Source: Bacteroidales bacterium UBA5197
GTDB lineage: Bacteria > Bacteroidota > Bacteroidia > Bacteroidales > Lentimicrobiaceae
Assembly: GCA_002412885.1 (NCBI GenBank)
Contig: DHVX01000025.1
Location: 1 to 64,000, forward strand
Length of the DNA: 64,000 bases
Direction: 5' to 3'
How positions within the stretch are numbered: the first letter of the stretch is position 1; each line of letters opens with the position of its first letter. The notes under the pieces are model-generated. The model did not search any database and was not told where the DNA came from. It was given only the letters and a program-made list of their open reading frames with translations. A program made the position numbers and the translations under genes. This document shows positions 18,651-27,859 of the stretch, in pieces.

Positions 18651-19520
18651 CTAATTGCTGAGTACAAACTCAGTTCCAACTGTATTTACTCCGGCAAAAA
18701 TACCAAGACCTCCTTCAATATTTGAAAATATCGGAGCGGGTTCCTGAAAAGGATTGTCCCCTTCAAAGTTCCAAACCGATTTGTGGTAATTGTAGAAATC
18801 CTGATCAGTCACAGAAAGAAAGATAACAATTTTGGTTTCCTGTTCTACCGGGTTGTAGATAGTTGAAGTTTTGTAAGTATAGTATTCACCATCCTTGTTT
18901 TTGTCGGAAGTATAGGGTTCTCCTCTGCTGAGCCATAAATCGTAGAGATATTCTCCACCTGTAGATTCATCACCATAGCTTGTTGCAACTACAACGTTGT
19001 AGAAATGACCAGCGCCGTTAATGTCCTGAAACCTGAAGTTTGCCAGATATCCTGTCTGCCCGTATTCTTCTACCTCTTCAATGCCTGTTAATTCTATGGC
19101 TGGAGGAAGATCAGATGGAATGGTGCACTCAGCATTAACTCTGAATCCTCCGGGAGCGGTAACTTCAAGATAATAGGTTCTCGAAGGAAGTATTTCAAAT
19201 TCATCTGCACTCAAAAGGTAAGTATCCCTGTTGGCATCAAAAGGTATTACCATACTATTGACTCCGTCTGATATCCGAACACTTGCATTTTTAATAACGG
19301 GAAACTGCTCATCGTATGAATTGTAAGGATTGTGCACATATAAAGGTCTGCTTTTCGTTACTTTAACCTTAATGAAATCAGATTGCGGCGAGATGATGGA
19401 ATGAATGACCAGCTTGGGAAGCGATTCCGGAACATCAACATCAGAAATCATATTCTCACAACTGCTGAGAAAGAGAAATGAAAAAATGATGACAAATATG
19501 TTTGAGATTGTATTTTTCAT
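18651..19520 (-). CDS. DUF4249 lipoprotein
   Basis: A 289-residue lipoprotein with a signal peptide and lipobox LSSC, Cys21. The mature part begins with a VDVPESLPKLVIHSIISP segment that is typical of DUF4249 proteins, followed by predicted beta-strands. DUF4249 genes regularly sit next to a TonB-dependent receptor in Bacteroidetes, as here, with only 3 nt between the receptor stop and this ATG, so the two are translationally linked. By analogy with SusC/SusD pairs it may be a substrate-binding or accessory lipoprotein on the outer membrane, but that is inference. The substrate is not apparent. Confidence 0.87.
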   Translation of the reverse strand: MKNTISNIFVIIFSFLFLSSCENMISDVDVPESLPKLVIHSIISPQSDFIKVKVTKSRPLYVHNPYNSYDEQFPVIKNASVRISDGVNSMVIPFDANRDTYLLSADEFEILPSRTYYLEVTAPGGFRVNAECTIPSDLPPAIELTGIEEVEEYGQTGYLANFRFQDINGAGHFYNVVVATSYGDESTGGEYLYDLWLSRGEPYTSDKNKDGEYYTYKTSTIYNPVEQETKIVIFLSVTDQDFYNYHKSVWNFEGDNPFQEPAPIFSNIEGGLGIFAGVNTVGTEFVLSN

Positions 19521-19523
19521 GGC

Positions 19524-21893
19524 TTAAAACTTTATGTTGTAAGAAACAGATGGAATAATCGGGAAAATGGATACCTGTTTGAGTTTACTGATTGTTCCAT
19601 TATCACTGTATTCATTATCAATAAAATAGAAGAATGGATTTTTGCGGTTGTAGGTATTGTAAAGCCCCAACTCCCATGTTCTCTCATGTCTTTTCATTTT
19701 TTTATGAAACTGAATGGCAAAATCCAACCGGTGATAAGCTTTCATGCGAAACGAATTTACCTTTCCGTAATCAGTTACTGTGTTAAAGTACTGATAATAA
19801 TAGGGTTCACCTTCAGGAAGGTATTCTGCAATAGGAGAGTAGGTGTTTCCGGCATATTCTCCAAGTGGGAGAGTGATTGCACTGCCTGTTCCGTAAACCC
19901 ATGTACCTGATAAGGTTATATTGTCGCTGAGTTCGTAAATTGCAACAACCGAAATATCATGTCTGCGGTCGTATCTGGCCCAGAAATATTCACCGAAGTT
20001 GATCTCATCAAATTTAAGCTTTGTCCATGATAAGGTATATCCAACCCATCCGGTAAGCTTTCCGGTTTTCCGCTGCACAAGCATTTCTATGCCGTATGAT
20101 TTACCTGAGCCGGCGGTAACGTTATCCTGCCATGTAAAATTTTGGGCTTCAGTAGGATCATCAAGCAGTAAAAAGCTGGCTCCGGGTTTATACCCCAAAA
20201 TATTTCTACTCCATTTGTAATAACCTTCGAGTGTCAATGTCAGGTTTTTAGAGGGCAGGTCCTGTGCAAATCCAGCCGATATCTGCCTGGAATTCTGAGG
20301 TTTAATTCTTTTGGTGGATGGTACCCATAGATCGGTTGGAAGGCCAACCCCGGTATTGCTAAGCAAGTGAATAAACTGGTTCATTTCTGCAAAAGCAGCT
20401 TTGGCTGATAGTCCTTCTCTGATTAAATAATTTAGAGATAGCCTTGGCTCGGCAAATACATAACTTTTTTTATCGGCAATAAAATGACTCATTCTGATTC
20501 CTGCATTCGCCTGAAATTTGTTCAGTGTTAAATGATTTTCAACATAAAGCCCTGATTCCTGCGAATTATATGTGGTTTTCTTTTTGAAATCATACAGTGT
20601 CTGACTGTCTTTTTCTATAATGGCAGTAGGTGTAAACAAGTGATTGGTTGTCTGAACTCCCGCCCTGAACAGATATTTGGTGGAAACGTGATACTCTAAA
20701 TCGTATTTTAAAGCTAAATCGCGAATACCGGAGTTGTAGTTCAACTTATATGTTCCGTTTCTGTCTTTTTCCTCATTAAAGATATTCAGGTCGTAACTGC
20801 TGTATATCAATGAGGTATTTGAAAAAACTCTGCTTGTAAACAAGTGATTCCATCGCAGCGTCCCTGTCGCATTTTGCCAGTAAAGTCCCCCTTTTGATTT
20901 GTCAGTCTGATTGTTATAGGTGTAGGAATTGACAAATTGAAATTTATCCCGGCCAAAGTATCCCGAAAGATAGACTTTATTTTTCCGGCTGAAATCATAA
21001 TTTAGTTTGGCGTTAAGGTCGTAAAAGTAGTAACCGCCTCTGCTGTCATCGGGCATAAATGGCCGAGTTAATACATCAATGTATGTGCGGCGTCCTGAAA
21101 TCAGGAACGATGATTTATCTTTGATGATGGGTCCTTCAAGTACAAGCCTCGAGGAAAGTATTCCAATACCTGCTTCACCGGCAAATTTTTGTTTGTTTCC
21201 ATCTTTCATGGTCATTTCAACCACCGAAGAAAGTCTGCCTCCATAACGAGCCGGAAATCCGCCCTTGGTAAGTTCTATGCTTTTTAAAGCATCGCCATTA
21301 AAGATCGAGAAAAATCCGAAAAGGTGGTTGGCATTATAAACAGGGGCGTCGTCGAGGATAATAAGGTTTTGATCAGGTCCGCCGCCTCGCACATACAAAC
21401 CGCTGTTGCCTTCCGATCCTTTCTGAACTCCGGGCAAAAGCTGCAGCGCTTTAAAAACATCCTTCTCTCCTAGGAGTGCAGGTATATTTCTGATTTGTTT
21501 AACAGGAACACTAATCATACTCATGCGGTTACTTTCGCTCGCCCTTTCGGCTTTTTCGGCCGAAATTACAACCTCTTCAAGCGTAATACTAGGATCCAGC
21601 CATATGTCCAATACAAGGTTCTGGTTGAGTTTAACGTTCTCTATGACAGGTTGATAACCTATATAGGAAAACGAAATATCATAACTTCCCGCTGGAAGTG
21701 TGATAGAATAGAACCCATAATTGTTTGTAACTGTGCCCCCTTTTATTGAGGCAATGTAGATGTTTACTCCGGGAAGTAATTCCCTGCTATTTTTTTCTCT
21801 TACATAGCCGCTGACGGAAAATTTCTGTTGGGCATAAGTGTGACAGGTAACAATCATCAGGAAAGTTACAAGAATAGTAATGTGCCTGCGCAT
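19524..21893 (-). CDS. TonB-dependent receptor with carboxypeptidase-regulatory-like domain
   Basis: A 789-residue outer-membrane receptor. A signal peptide (1-21) is followed by a CarboxypepD_reg-like beta-sandwich (residues ~24-105; SGYVREKNSRELLPGVNIYI, SYDISFSYIGY), then the plug domain (~115-230; ALLGEKDVFKALQLLPGV and GLYVRGGGPDQNLIILDDAPVY) and the C-terminal beta-barrel ending in aromatic IIPSVSYNIKF. It uses TonB energy to import a ligand across the outer membrane. The receptor lies upstream of and adjacent to a DUF4249 lipoprotein. Not long enough for a SusC-type glycan receptor (about 1,000 residues). A near-consensus -7 box (TAATTTTA) lies upstream. Substrate unknown. Confidence 0.92.
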   Translation of the reverse strand: MRRHITILVTFLMIVTCHTYAQQKFSVSGYVREKNSRELLPGVNIYIASIKGGTVTNNYGFYSITLPAGSYDISFSYIGYQPVIENVKLNQNLVLDIWLDPSITLEEVVISAEKAERASESNRMSMISVPVKQIRNIPALLGEKDVFKALQLLPGVQKGSEGNSGLYVRGGGPDQNLIILDDAPVYNANHLFGFFSIFNGDALKSIELTKGGFPARYGGRLSSVVEMTMKDGNKQKFAGEAGIGILSSRLVLEGPIIKDKSSFLISGRRTYIDVLTRPFMPDDSRGGYYFYDLNAKLNYDFSRKNKVYLSGYFGRDKFQFVNSYTYNNQTDKSKGGLYWQNATGTLRWNHLFTSRVFSNTSLIYSSYDLNIFNEEKDRNGTYKLNYNSGIRDLALKYDLEYHVSTKYLFRAGVQTTNHLFTPTAIIEKDSQTLYDFKKKTTYNSQESGLYVENHLTLNKFQANAGIRMSHFIADKKSYVFAEPRLSLNYLIREGLSAKAAFAEMNQFIHLLSNTGVGLPTDLWVPSTKRIKPQNSRQISAGFAQDLPSKNLTLTLEGYYKWSRNILGYKPGASFLLLDDPTEAQNFTWQDNVTAGSGKSYGIEMLVQRKTGKLTGWVGYTLSWTKLKFDEINFGEYFWARYDRRHDISVVAIYELSDNITLSGTWVYGTGSAITLPLGEYAGNTYSPIAEYLPEGEPYYYQYFNTVTDYGKVNSFRMKAYHRLDFAIQFHKKMKRHERTWELGLYNTYNRKNPFFYFIDNEYSDNGTISKLKQVSIFPIIPSVSYNIKF

Positions 21894-21955
21894 ATAGATT
21901 TGTTAGGTAAAATTAGAAGGTGCTTTACTACAAAAATCAGTCCGCCATTAATGAA

Positions 21956-23215
21956 TTAAGTTTTTTGTTTTTTCTTTTTTGCTGCGGGGAACAGCACGTT
22001 ATTAAGAATAAGCCGGTAACCCGGTGAATTGGGGTACATGTTCAGATCTGTAGGTGGATCGCCAACCAGATGCTGATAATCTTCCGGGTCATGTCCACCA
22101 TAAAAAGTCCAGGTACCTTTGCCAAAAGCTCCATGTATGTATCTGGCTTCGTTGGCAACTTTATTCTCTCCCATGAGAATTACATTCGATTTCACAAAAT
22201 TCTTATTAAAAGCTGTGGTTTGTCCCATGAATCCCTTAATTACTTTTTCATGATTTTGGGTAAGCATTGCCGGAACCGGATCCCACTTGGCTGAAAAATC
22301 AAAAAGTGTGAAGAAATCATTAGCCATGGTCACCTTTCGGGTAGTGGTAACATCAATGTTTGATATTTCATATTCATAAGGATTGGTCACCAGCGTAAAG
22401 TCAGTAAACGCAAAACATTTGTGATATTCCAGGTGATCATTTGCATTCGGATCAGCAGGGTCGCCGTCAAACATCACATCGCAGATGTCGAGATGTTCGG
22501 CAGCAAGCGCAATGTCGTAACTATCAGGTGCTGAGCACATCGCAAAAAGATATCCGCCGCCGGAAGTAAATTCCCTGATTTTGTGGGCTACTGCTCTTTT
22601 CAAATGAGAAACTTTTGAGAATCCCAGGCTGGCAGCCATGGCTTCTGTCTTACTCACATCATCGCGATACCATGGCGCGTTTCTGTAAGCAGCCCAGAAT
22701 TTGCCGTATTGACCGGTGAAATCCTCATGATGCAGGTGCAACCAGTCATACATGGGTAATACACCACCGATCACCTCTTCGTCATAAATTATATCGTAGG
22801 GTATCTCGGCATATGTTAATGCCAGCGTAACTGCATCATCCCATGGCAATTTGCTTTTTGGAGTATAAACTGCAATTCGTGGAGCCTTTTGCAAACGCAT
22901 TTCATCCATATTTACGGCAGGATCTCTGATTTCCAGTAGAATAGCATTTGCCTGTACATCAGCAATTATCTGATAAGATACTCCACGCACCACACATTCT
23001 CCTTCGAGCAACGGATGGTGTTGAAACATAAAGCTTCCACCACGGTAATTCAATAACCAGCTTACTTCTATATCCTGTTGCAGTGTCCAGAATGCTATGC
23101 CATAGGCTTTAAGATGGTTCTTCTGAACCTTATCCATCGGAATAAGAATGTATGAGCCGAATGAATACATGCAGGCAAACAGCAGAGCAAGTGTAAGCAG
23201 GTAATGTTTTTTCAT
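21956..23215 (-). CDS. secreted 'asparagine synthetase B'-like protein of Bacteroidetes
   Basis: A 419-residue protein. The start at 23215 (MKKHYLL) is chosen over the upstream in-frame ATG at 23251 because it gives a clean signal peptide (1-19). The sequence is highly conserved in style (ILIPMDKVQKNHLKAYGIA, SWLLNYRGGSF, YDWLHLHHEDFTGQYGKF, YGGHDPEDYQH, and a Lys-rich KKKKQKT tail). Databases commonly call such proteins 'asparagine synthetase B', but there is no Ntn Cys1 and no ATP-pyrophosphatase motif, and a signal peptide is present, so that name is doubtful. The Rossmann-like segments and GGGYLFAMCSAPDSYD suggest a class I amidotransferase-like fold. The real role is unknown. It lies 62 nt upstream of the TonB receptor start. 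Confidence 0.75.
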   Translation of the reverse strand: MKKHYLLTLALLFACMYSFGSYILIPMDKVQKNHLKAYGIAFWTLQQDIEVSWLLNYRGGSFMFQHHPLLEGECVVRGVSYQIIADVQANAILLEIRDPAVNMDEMRLQKAPRIAVYTPKSKLPWDDAVTLALTYAEIPYDIIYDEEVIGGVLPMYDWLHLHHEDFTGQYGKFWAAYRNAPWYRDDVSKTEAMAASLGFSKVSHLKRAVAHKIREFTSGGGYLFAMCSAPDSYDIALAAEHLDICDVMFDGDPADPNANDHLEYHKCFAFTDFTLVTNPYEYEISNIDVTTTRKVTMANDFFTLFDFSAKWDPVPAMLTQNHEKVIKGFMGQTTAFNKNFVKSNVILMGENKVANEARYIHGAFGKGTWTFYGGHDPEDYQHLVGDPPTDLNMYPNSPGYRLILNNVLFPAAKKKKQKT

Positions 23216-23300
23216 GCCAAACAAGTTTAATCGTTTATGGATAAACGCCACAATGCCCTGATTTGTTATATGGCAGGGATCATAAAGATGATTGCCAGGT

Positions 23301-24833
23301 TTAAAAAGGAGCTTCGTTGTCCAATGGCATGTCGTTCATTTTTGATTGAACGGTTATTGTGCTGGTGCTTCCATCAAACTGGGCACTTGGGGCAATACTT
23401 GTGGCCATATTAAAATCACTCGGATCGGGATCGGTAAATTTGGCGTATTTACTGATGAAACGCAACGGAATATCTCCCAGTGCTCCATTACGGTGCTTGG
23501 CGATGCTTATTTCGGCATGTCCAATCAGGCTGGCGCCGCCTTCATCGGTGTTTTGGTTGTAATATTCAGGGCGATAAATAAAAATAACCATATCTGCATC
23601 CTGCTCTATCGCACCGGATTCACGAAGGTCGGATAACAAAGGCTTTTTATTCGGGCGTTGTTCTACCGAGCGGTTAAGCTGCGAAAGCGCAATAACAGGA
23701 ATACTCAGCTCCTTGGCAAGACTTTTCAGCGAACGTGAAATTGCACTGATTTCCTGCTCCCTGTTGCCATTATTGCGATCAAGACCAGCTGACATCAACT
23801 GAATATAATCGATAATTACCAGCTGAATATCATGTTGCGCTTTAAGCCTTCTGCATTTTGCCCTCAACTCAAAAATCGAAAGTGAAGGAGTATCATCAAT
23901 AAACAGAGGTGCGTCAATCAGGTTATTGATTTTGGAATTTAATTGCTCCCATTCATAATTTTCAAGATTGCCTTTTCGCAATTTATCGCCTGGTAATTGT
24001 GCTTCAGCAGAAATAAGCCTGGTAACCAGCTGAACCGATGACATCTCAAGGGAGAAAACGGCCACAGCCTTTTTAAAATCAACAGCAACATTACGTGCAA
24101 TGGTTAATACAAACGCAGTTTTACCCATACCAGGACGAGCTGCCATAATGATCAGGTCAGATGGCTGCCAGCCGGAGGTAAGCCGGTCAAGTTCGGTAAA
24201 ACCTGAAGGAATTCCGCTGAATTGCCCTGGCTTGGTTTTGGCTGCTTCGATCTGTTTTACCGCATCCCGAACCAACGAATGCATATCGAGATAATTGCGG
24301 CGCATGTTGTTTTCACCAACGCTGAATAATTGATTTTCAGCTTTATCAAGTAACTGAAAAACGTCGGTAGTGTCCTCGTAGGCTTCTTTTATTATTTCAG
24401 AAGAAATCCTGATCAACTCACGCTGAATAAATTTCTGAAGGATAATGCGGGCATGAAATTCAGTATTTGCTGATGAAGCTACTCTATTGGTAAGCTGGGC
24501 AATGTAAAAAGGACCTCCTGCGGCTTCGAGTTCTCCGGTAAACTTAAGCTCATTCGTAACAGTGAGTATATCAATTGGTTCACCCTTTGTGAATAAACGG
24601 GATATTGACTGAAATATAATCTGATGTGCGTCTTTGTAAAAAGCATCGGGTCTAATAACATCAATAATTGCAGCCAATGCATCTTTTTCAAGCATAATTG
24701 CTCCAAGAACGGCTTCTTCAAGGTCGGTTGCCTGTGGCGGGATTTTTCCATGCTCGAATATGTCACTTATTCCCAGAGGGCGATTCCCTTTCTTATTGCG
24801 GGTTGTAGCAATTGATTTACTATTTTCTTCCAT
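23301..24833 (-). CDS. dnaB: replicative DNA helicase DnaB
   Basis: A 510-residue hexameric helicase that unwinds DNA at the replication fork. The N-terminal DnaB domain (~32-135; PPQATDLEEAVLGAIMLEKDA) is followed by the RecA-like ATPase: Walker A AARPGMGKTA (231-240), Walker B VIIDYIQLM (around 335-345), and the DnaB L2/arginine finger region with LSDLRESGAIEQDADMV. No intein is present, in contrast to many DnaB proteins. The start at 24833 has the -7 box TACTTTTG ending just 4 nt upstream, which implies a leaderless mRNA. The gene lies 85 nt upstream of the secreted AsnB-like gene, on the same strand. Confidence 0.97.
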   Translation of the reverse strand: MEENSKSIATTRNKKGNRPLGISDIFEHGKIPPQATDLEEAVLGAIMLEKDALAAIIDVIRPDAFYKDAHQIIFQSISRLFTKGEPIDILTVTNELKFTGELEAAGGPFYIAQLTNRVASSANTEFHARIILQKFIQRELIRISSEIIKEAYEDTTDVFQLLDKAENQLFSVGENNMRRNYLDMHSLVRDAVKQIEAAKTKPGQFSGIPSGFTELDRLTSGWQPSDLIIMAARPGMGKTAFVLTIARNVAVDFKKAVAVFSLEMSSVQLVTRLISAEAQLPGDKLRKGNLENYEWEQLNSKINNLIDAPLFIDDTPSLSIFELRAKCRRLKAQHDIQLVIIDYIQLMSAGLDRNNGNREQEISAISRSLKSLAKELSIPVIALSQLNRSVEQRPNKKPLLSDLRESGAIEQDADMVIFIYRPEYYNQNTDEGGASLIGHAEISIAKHRNGALGDIPLRFISKYAKFTDPDPSDFNMATSIAPSAQFDGSTSTITVQSKMNDMPLDNEAPF

Positions 24834-24837
24834 ACTT

Positions 24838-24845
24838 CAAAAGTA
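24838..24845 (-). promoter_or_regulatory. -7 box TACTTTTG for dnaB
   Basis: An exact TAnnTTTG match on the minus strand whose last G is separated from the dnaB ATG by AAGT only. This leaves essentially no 5' leader. Confidence 0.65.
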
Positions 24846-24983
24846 TGAATTAGAACCAACTCTTGAATGTCTTTTGCAGAATATTTTTGAACAAAAGCAC
24901 ATCGCAATTAAGTTCTTCAATATCAGGTGTAAAGAAAAATCCAACTCTTCGGCACCTGCACCCTATGCGAACGGCATATTTTA

Positions 24984-24991
24984 TACTTTTG
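24984..24991 (+). promoter_or_regulatory. -7 box TACTTTTG for the TlpA-like gene
   Basis: An exact TAnnTTTG match 18 nt upstream of the ATG at 25010, on the strand opposite to dnaB. The two promoters are divergent within 150 bp. Confidence 0.6.
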
Positions 24992-25009
24992 TAGTCCAAA
25001 CCATATTTT

Positions 25010-26146
25010 ATGAAATATTCTGCATTTCTTCCTGTTTTAACATTTCTGTTTTGTTTTAGTCAATACATTGCGTTTGCCCAGCAAACAGCTTCAGTTTCCG
25101 GAAAACTGAATGGTGAAAACAAAGCAGGAGTTCAGCTTACCCTATCTGACCCGATTGAAATGAATGCGGAAAGCAAATCCATTTTAACGGATGAAAACGG
25201 GAGTTTTTCCATTCAGGTTAATGTTGAAAGTCTCAGGATTTTTAAACTTTCTGTTAATTCAGGAAATTATCTGGTGTTGTTTCTCCTTCCGGGAGATAAT
25301 GTTGATCTGAACCTCTCAGCATCAAAACTAAACCAACATCCCGGAATAAAAGGTTCTGCCTATACACAAACAGCCTATTTAATGGCCGGAAACCTGGCTT
25401 TTTTCGATGCAAAGATCGATAGTCTGAATAATTTATATACCGTTTCTCAAGGAAGTGCAGATTTCAATGAGTTGAAATCTTCGCTTGAAGCAGAGTATCA
25501 TTTGATAAATGGCAAAAAGATCAGCTATCTGCGTGATGTTCTCACAAAAAATGCGAAGTCTCCGGCCTCCTTGCTTTTTGTGGATAAACTCGATATCAAT
25601 GACAACCTTGATATCTATGAAGCAGTTGCCAGAGGGGTTTTATCGGTTTATCCGGATTTTAAACTTGCACGGGATCTCAAAATTCGAACCACACTCGAAC
25701 GTAAACTGGCTGCAGGAAGCCCGGCACCGGAAATTGTACTGCCAACTCCTGAAGGTGACTTATACAAACTCTCCTCTTTAAAAGGGAGCGTTGTTCTTAT
25801 TGATTTCTGGGCTTCGTGGTGCGGTCCTTGCCGGAAAGATAATCCGGAAGTTGTGCGAATGTATAACCGTTTTAACAGTAAGGGATTTGAGATTCTCGGC
25901 GTTTCTCTCGACCGCGATAAAGATGCATGGATAAAAGCCATTGCGAAGGATAGCCTGAGATGGAATCAGGTTAGTGACCTCAAATACTGGCAAAGCGAAG
26001 CTGCTCAGAATTATGGAGTTAAGTCAATTCCGCATACAGTTCTGATTGACAGAAACGGACTTGTGATTGCCCGTGGCCTCAGGGGTAAAGCACTGGAGCG
26101 TAAACTTGAAGAAATTTTTCAGGATGAAGATAAATCCGGGGAATAA
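25010..26146 (+). CDS. TlpA/ResA-like thioredoxin-fold protein
   Basis: A 378-residue periplasmic or surface thiol oxidoreductase. Signal peptide 1-24 (ending AFAQ). The N-terminal half (about 25-230) resembles the DUF4369-type beta-sandwich plus helical segment often attached to Bacteroidetes TlpA proteins. The C-terminal thioredoxin domain (~235-370) starts with the AhpC/TSA-like GSPAPEIVLPTPEG and holds the active-site WCGPC (Cys271 and Cys274) and the cis-Pro segment KSIPHTVLIDRNG. Such proteins reduce disulfides in exported proteins or haem-binding apocytochromes; the partner is not evident. Monocistronic, followed by a hairpin shared with the convergent FKBP gene. Confidence 0.88.
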   Translation: MKYSAFLPVLTFLFCFSQYIAFAQQTASVSGKLNGENKAGVQLTLSDPIEMNAESKSILTDENGSFSIQVNVESLRIFKLSVNSGNYLVLFLLPGDNVDLNLSASKLNQHPGIKGSAYTQTAYLMAGNLAFFDAKIDSLNNLYTVSQGSADFNELKSSLEAEYHLINGKKISYLRDVLTKNAKSPASLLFVDKLDINDNLDIYEAVARGVLSVYPDFKLARDLKIRTTLERKLAAGSPAPEIVLPTPEGDLYKLSSLKGSVVLIDFWASWCGPCRKDNPEVVRMYNRFNSKGFEILGVSLDRDKDAWIKAIAKDSLRWNQVSDLKYWQSEAAQNYGVKSIPHTVLIDRNGLVIARGLRGKALERKLEEIFQDEDKSGE

Positions 26147-26190
26147 TTGCTGTAGAATTAATTAATAGGCAAATGCGCCCATAAAATACT

Positions 26191-26222
26191 AGCGCCTGAA
26201 CACTGTTTGATGTTCAGGCGCT
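26191..26222. terminator. hairpin between convergent genes, possible bidirectional terminator
   Basis: A perfect 12-bp stem (AGCGCCTGAACA with TGTTCAGGCGCT) and an 8-nt loop lie between the TlpA-like gene (plus) and the FKBP gene (minus). The following bases are only moderately T-rich on both sides, so efficiency is uncertain. Confidence 0.65.
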
Positions 26223-26275
26223 GGTTGTTGCTTAAAAAATTGATCTTCAAATAATTGTATGCTGAACAGAAATGC

Positions 26276-27025
26276 TTATTCTTTTTCTATTGAAATAAGT
26301 TCCACTTCAAAAATCAGAACTGAGCCACCAGGTATCGGACCGGCGCCTCTTTCACCGTAAGCAAGTTCAGAAGGGATGACAAATTCATATTTCGCTCCTG
26401 GTTTCATCAATTGAACGCCTTCTGTCCATCCTGCAATTACTCCGTTTAATGGAAATTTAATAGATTCGCCACGTTCAACCGAAGAGTCGAATACTGTTCC
26501 ATCAATTAATTTCCCTGTGTAATGAACTTCGACTACATCTTCCGGTTTTGGATTTTCACCCACACCTTCGGTAATAACTCTGTACTGCAGGCCGCTTGGA
26601 GTTTCAATAACACCGGCTTTTGTTTTGTTTGCAGCAAGAAATGCAGCTCCGGCCTGTTTGGCTTCAGAATTTGAAACTTCTGATTTTTGCTGTTGCTTTG
26701 CCATCATTTCCATTTGCAATGACATCATTAAAGCATCTGTTACTTCATCAGTCATCACTGTATCAATAGCATTAAGCCCATCCTTAAGCCCGTTGAACAT
26801 AATGTCAGCAGAAACCTCAATGCCATTGGTTTTCATGTTTCTTCCGATATCTCTGCCAATCATATAGCTGATGGAATCCTGGCGGGTCAGAATTTGAACT
26901 GCTGCAGGGGTCTCGGTTATGGTTTTGCTTTTTTTGTCCTTTTTGCTTTTCTGTGCTGATGCATTTAAGCTTATGGCGAAAAGCGCCAGAATCAGCAAGG
27001 AGGTGGTTGAAATGATTCGTTTCAT
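26276..27025 (-). CDS. FKBP-type peptidyl-prolyl cis-trans isomerase (FkpA/Mip-like)
   Basis: A 249-residue exported foldase. The start at 27025 (MKRIIS) is preferred to the upstream ATG at 27073 because it gives a normal signal peptide (1-24, ending NASAQ) and lies 24 nt after a -7 box. A Lys-rich stretch follows the signal, then a helical N-terminal FKBP_N dimerisation region (~40-130; SYMIGRDIGRNMKTNG), and the FKBP domain (~140-249) with VEVHYTGKLIDGTVFDSS, FPLNGVIAGWTEGVQLM and the end strand GGSVLIFEVELISIE. It likely assists folding of outer-membrane and periplasmic proteins. Confidence 0.93.
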   Translation of the reverse strand: MKRIISTTSLLILALFAISLNASAQKSKKDKKSKTITETPAAVQILTRQDSISYMIGRDIGRNMKTNGIEVSADIMFNGLKDGLNAIDTVMTDEVTDALMMSLQMEMMAKQQQKSEVSNSEAKQAGAAFLAANKTKAGVIETPSGLQYRVITEGVGENPKPEDVVEVHYTGKLIDGTVFDSSVERGESIKFPLNGVIAGWTEGVQLMKPGAKYEFVIPSELAYGERGAGPIPGGSVLIFEVELISIEKE

Positions 27026-27049
27026 TATTACTGGTTTTATTATGAAGCG

Positions 27050-27057
27050 CAAAAGTA
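27050..27057 (-). promoter_or_regulatory. -7 box TACTTTTG for the FKBP gene
   Basis: An exact TAnnTTTG match on the minus strand, 24 nt from the chosen ATG at 27025. It lies downstream of the alternative start at 27073, which argues against that start. Confidence 0.6.
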
Positions 27058-27118
27058 TGAATTCGCAGCTCACTTACAATGAGCAGATTCAAATATTTGC
27101 AAAAATTAACACTAGGGT

Positions 27119-27859
27119 TCAGGTGAAAATGATATCTTTTTCTTCAATTAAAGACATCCCTTTGTACCTGAGTAATAGTTGTGCAATTGCAACTACATCT
27201 TTCTGACAATAGGTAACGATGCGGGCAAGGTCATTTTCGTGCCAGTAAACATGCCCAACCTGACTTCCGTCAATGTCATCCTTAGGCGTTGGTATATTGA
27301 AAATTGCAGTGAGCAGCGCCAGTGAAGTATAATTTTTGTAATCGCCGAACTTCCATAGTTCCATGGTGTCCAGATGCTGAATATCCCATGGTTTTTTACC
27401 GGCAATATCAAGCAATGGCGGCAGATCTATACCGTTGATTAACATTCTTCGCGATATATAAGGGAAATCGAACTCTTTGCCATTGTGAGCACATAAAAGG
27501 GTTCCTGGCTTGCTGAAGTTGTTTTGAAGCATAACTGCGAAATCATTGAGCAGTTGTGCTTCGTTATCGCTTGCAAATGATTTGATTCTCAGTTGATTGT
27601 TGTGAATAAATCCAACAGAGATACAGATTATTTTCCCAAATTCAGAGTAAATGCCTGCCCTTTGATACATTTCTTCGACGGAAAGATCTTCTTTCTCCTT
27701 TTGTTTTTCCGTTTCCTTTTCCTTTAGCTTTATCGCTTTATGCTCCCACAGTTTCCTGAGTTTTTCAGGTACCTCATCAAAGGTTGAATACTGTGGAACT
27801 GTTTCAATATCAAGGAATAATACTTTTTCAATTTTTACATGTCCGAGCATAATGTTCAT
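27119..27859 (-). CDS. 3'-5' exonuclease, PolB-exonuclease-like (DnaQ fold)
   Basis: A 246-residue cytoplasmic nuclease. The DEDD/DnaQ-fold motifs are readable: ExoI FLDIET (Asp17, Glu19), ExoII in CAHNGKEFDFPY (HNGxxFD), and ExoIII YCQKDVVA (YCxxDV, DEDDy type). This matches the family annotated 'predicted 3'-5' exonuclease related to the exonuclease domain of PolB'. A Lys/Glu-rich insertion (~40-60) separates ExoI from ExoII. A second in-frame ATG lies three codons in and cannot be excluded. It probably acts in DNA repair or RNA/DNA end trimming; no partner gene is apparent. Confidence 0.87.
   Translation of the reverse strand: MNIMLGHVKIEKVLFLDIETVPQYSTFDEVPEKLRKLWEHKAIKLKEKETEKQKEKEDLSVEEMYQRAGIYSEFGKIICISVGFIHNNQLRIKSFASDNEAQLLNDFAVMLQNNFSKPGTLLCAHNGKEFDFPYISRRMLINGIDLPPLLDIAGKKPWDIQHLDTMELWKFGDYKNYTSLALLTAIFNIPTPKDDIDGSQVGHVYWHENDLARIVTYCQKDVVAIAQLLLRYKGMSLIEEKDIIFT

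Noticed and set aside
23216..23251. Upstream start of the AsnB-like gene at 23251
   Set aside because: It would bury the signal peptide behind a basic dozen residues; the start at 23215 gives a normal export signal.
24924..24958. CAGGTG/CACCTG inverted repeat with inner AAGA/TCTT stem between dnaB and the TlpA-like gene
   Set aside because: It lies upstream of both divergent promoters, has no T run on either strand and no riboswitch-like features; kept only as a possible protein-binding site.
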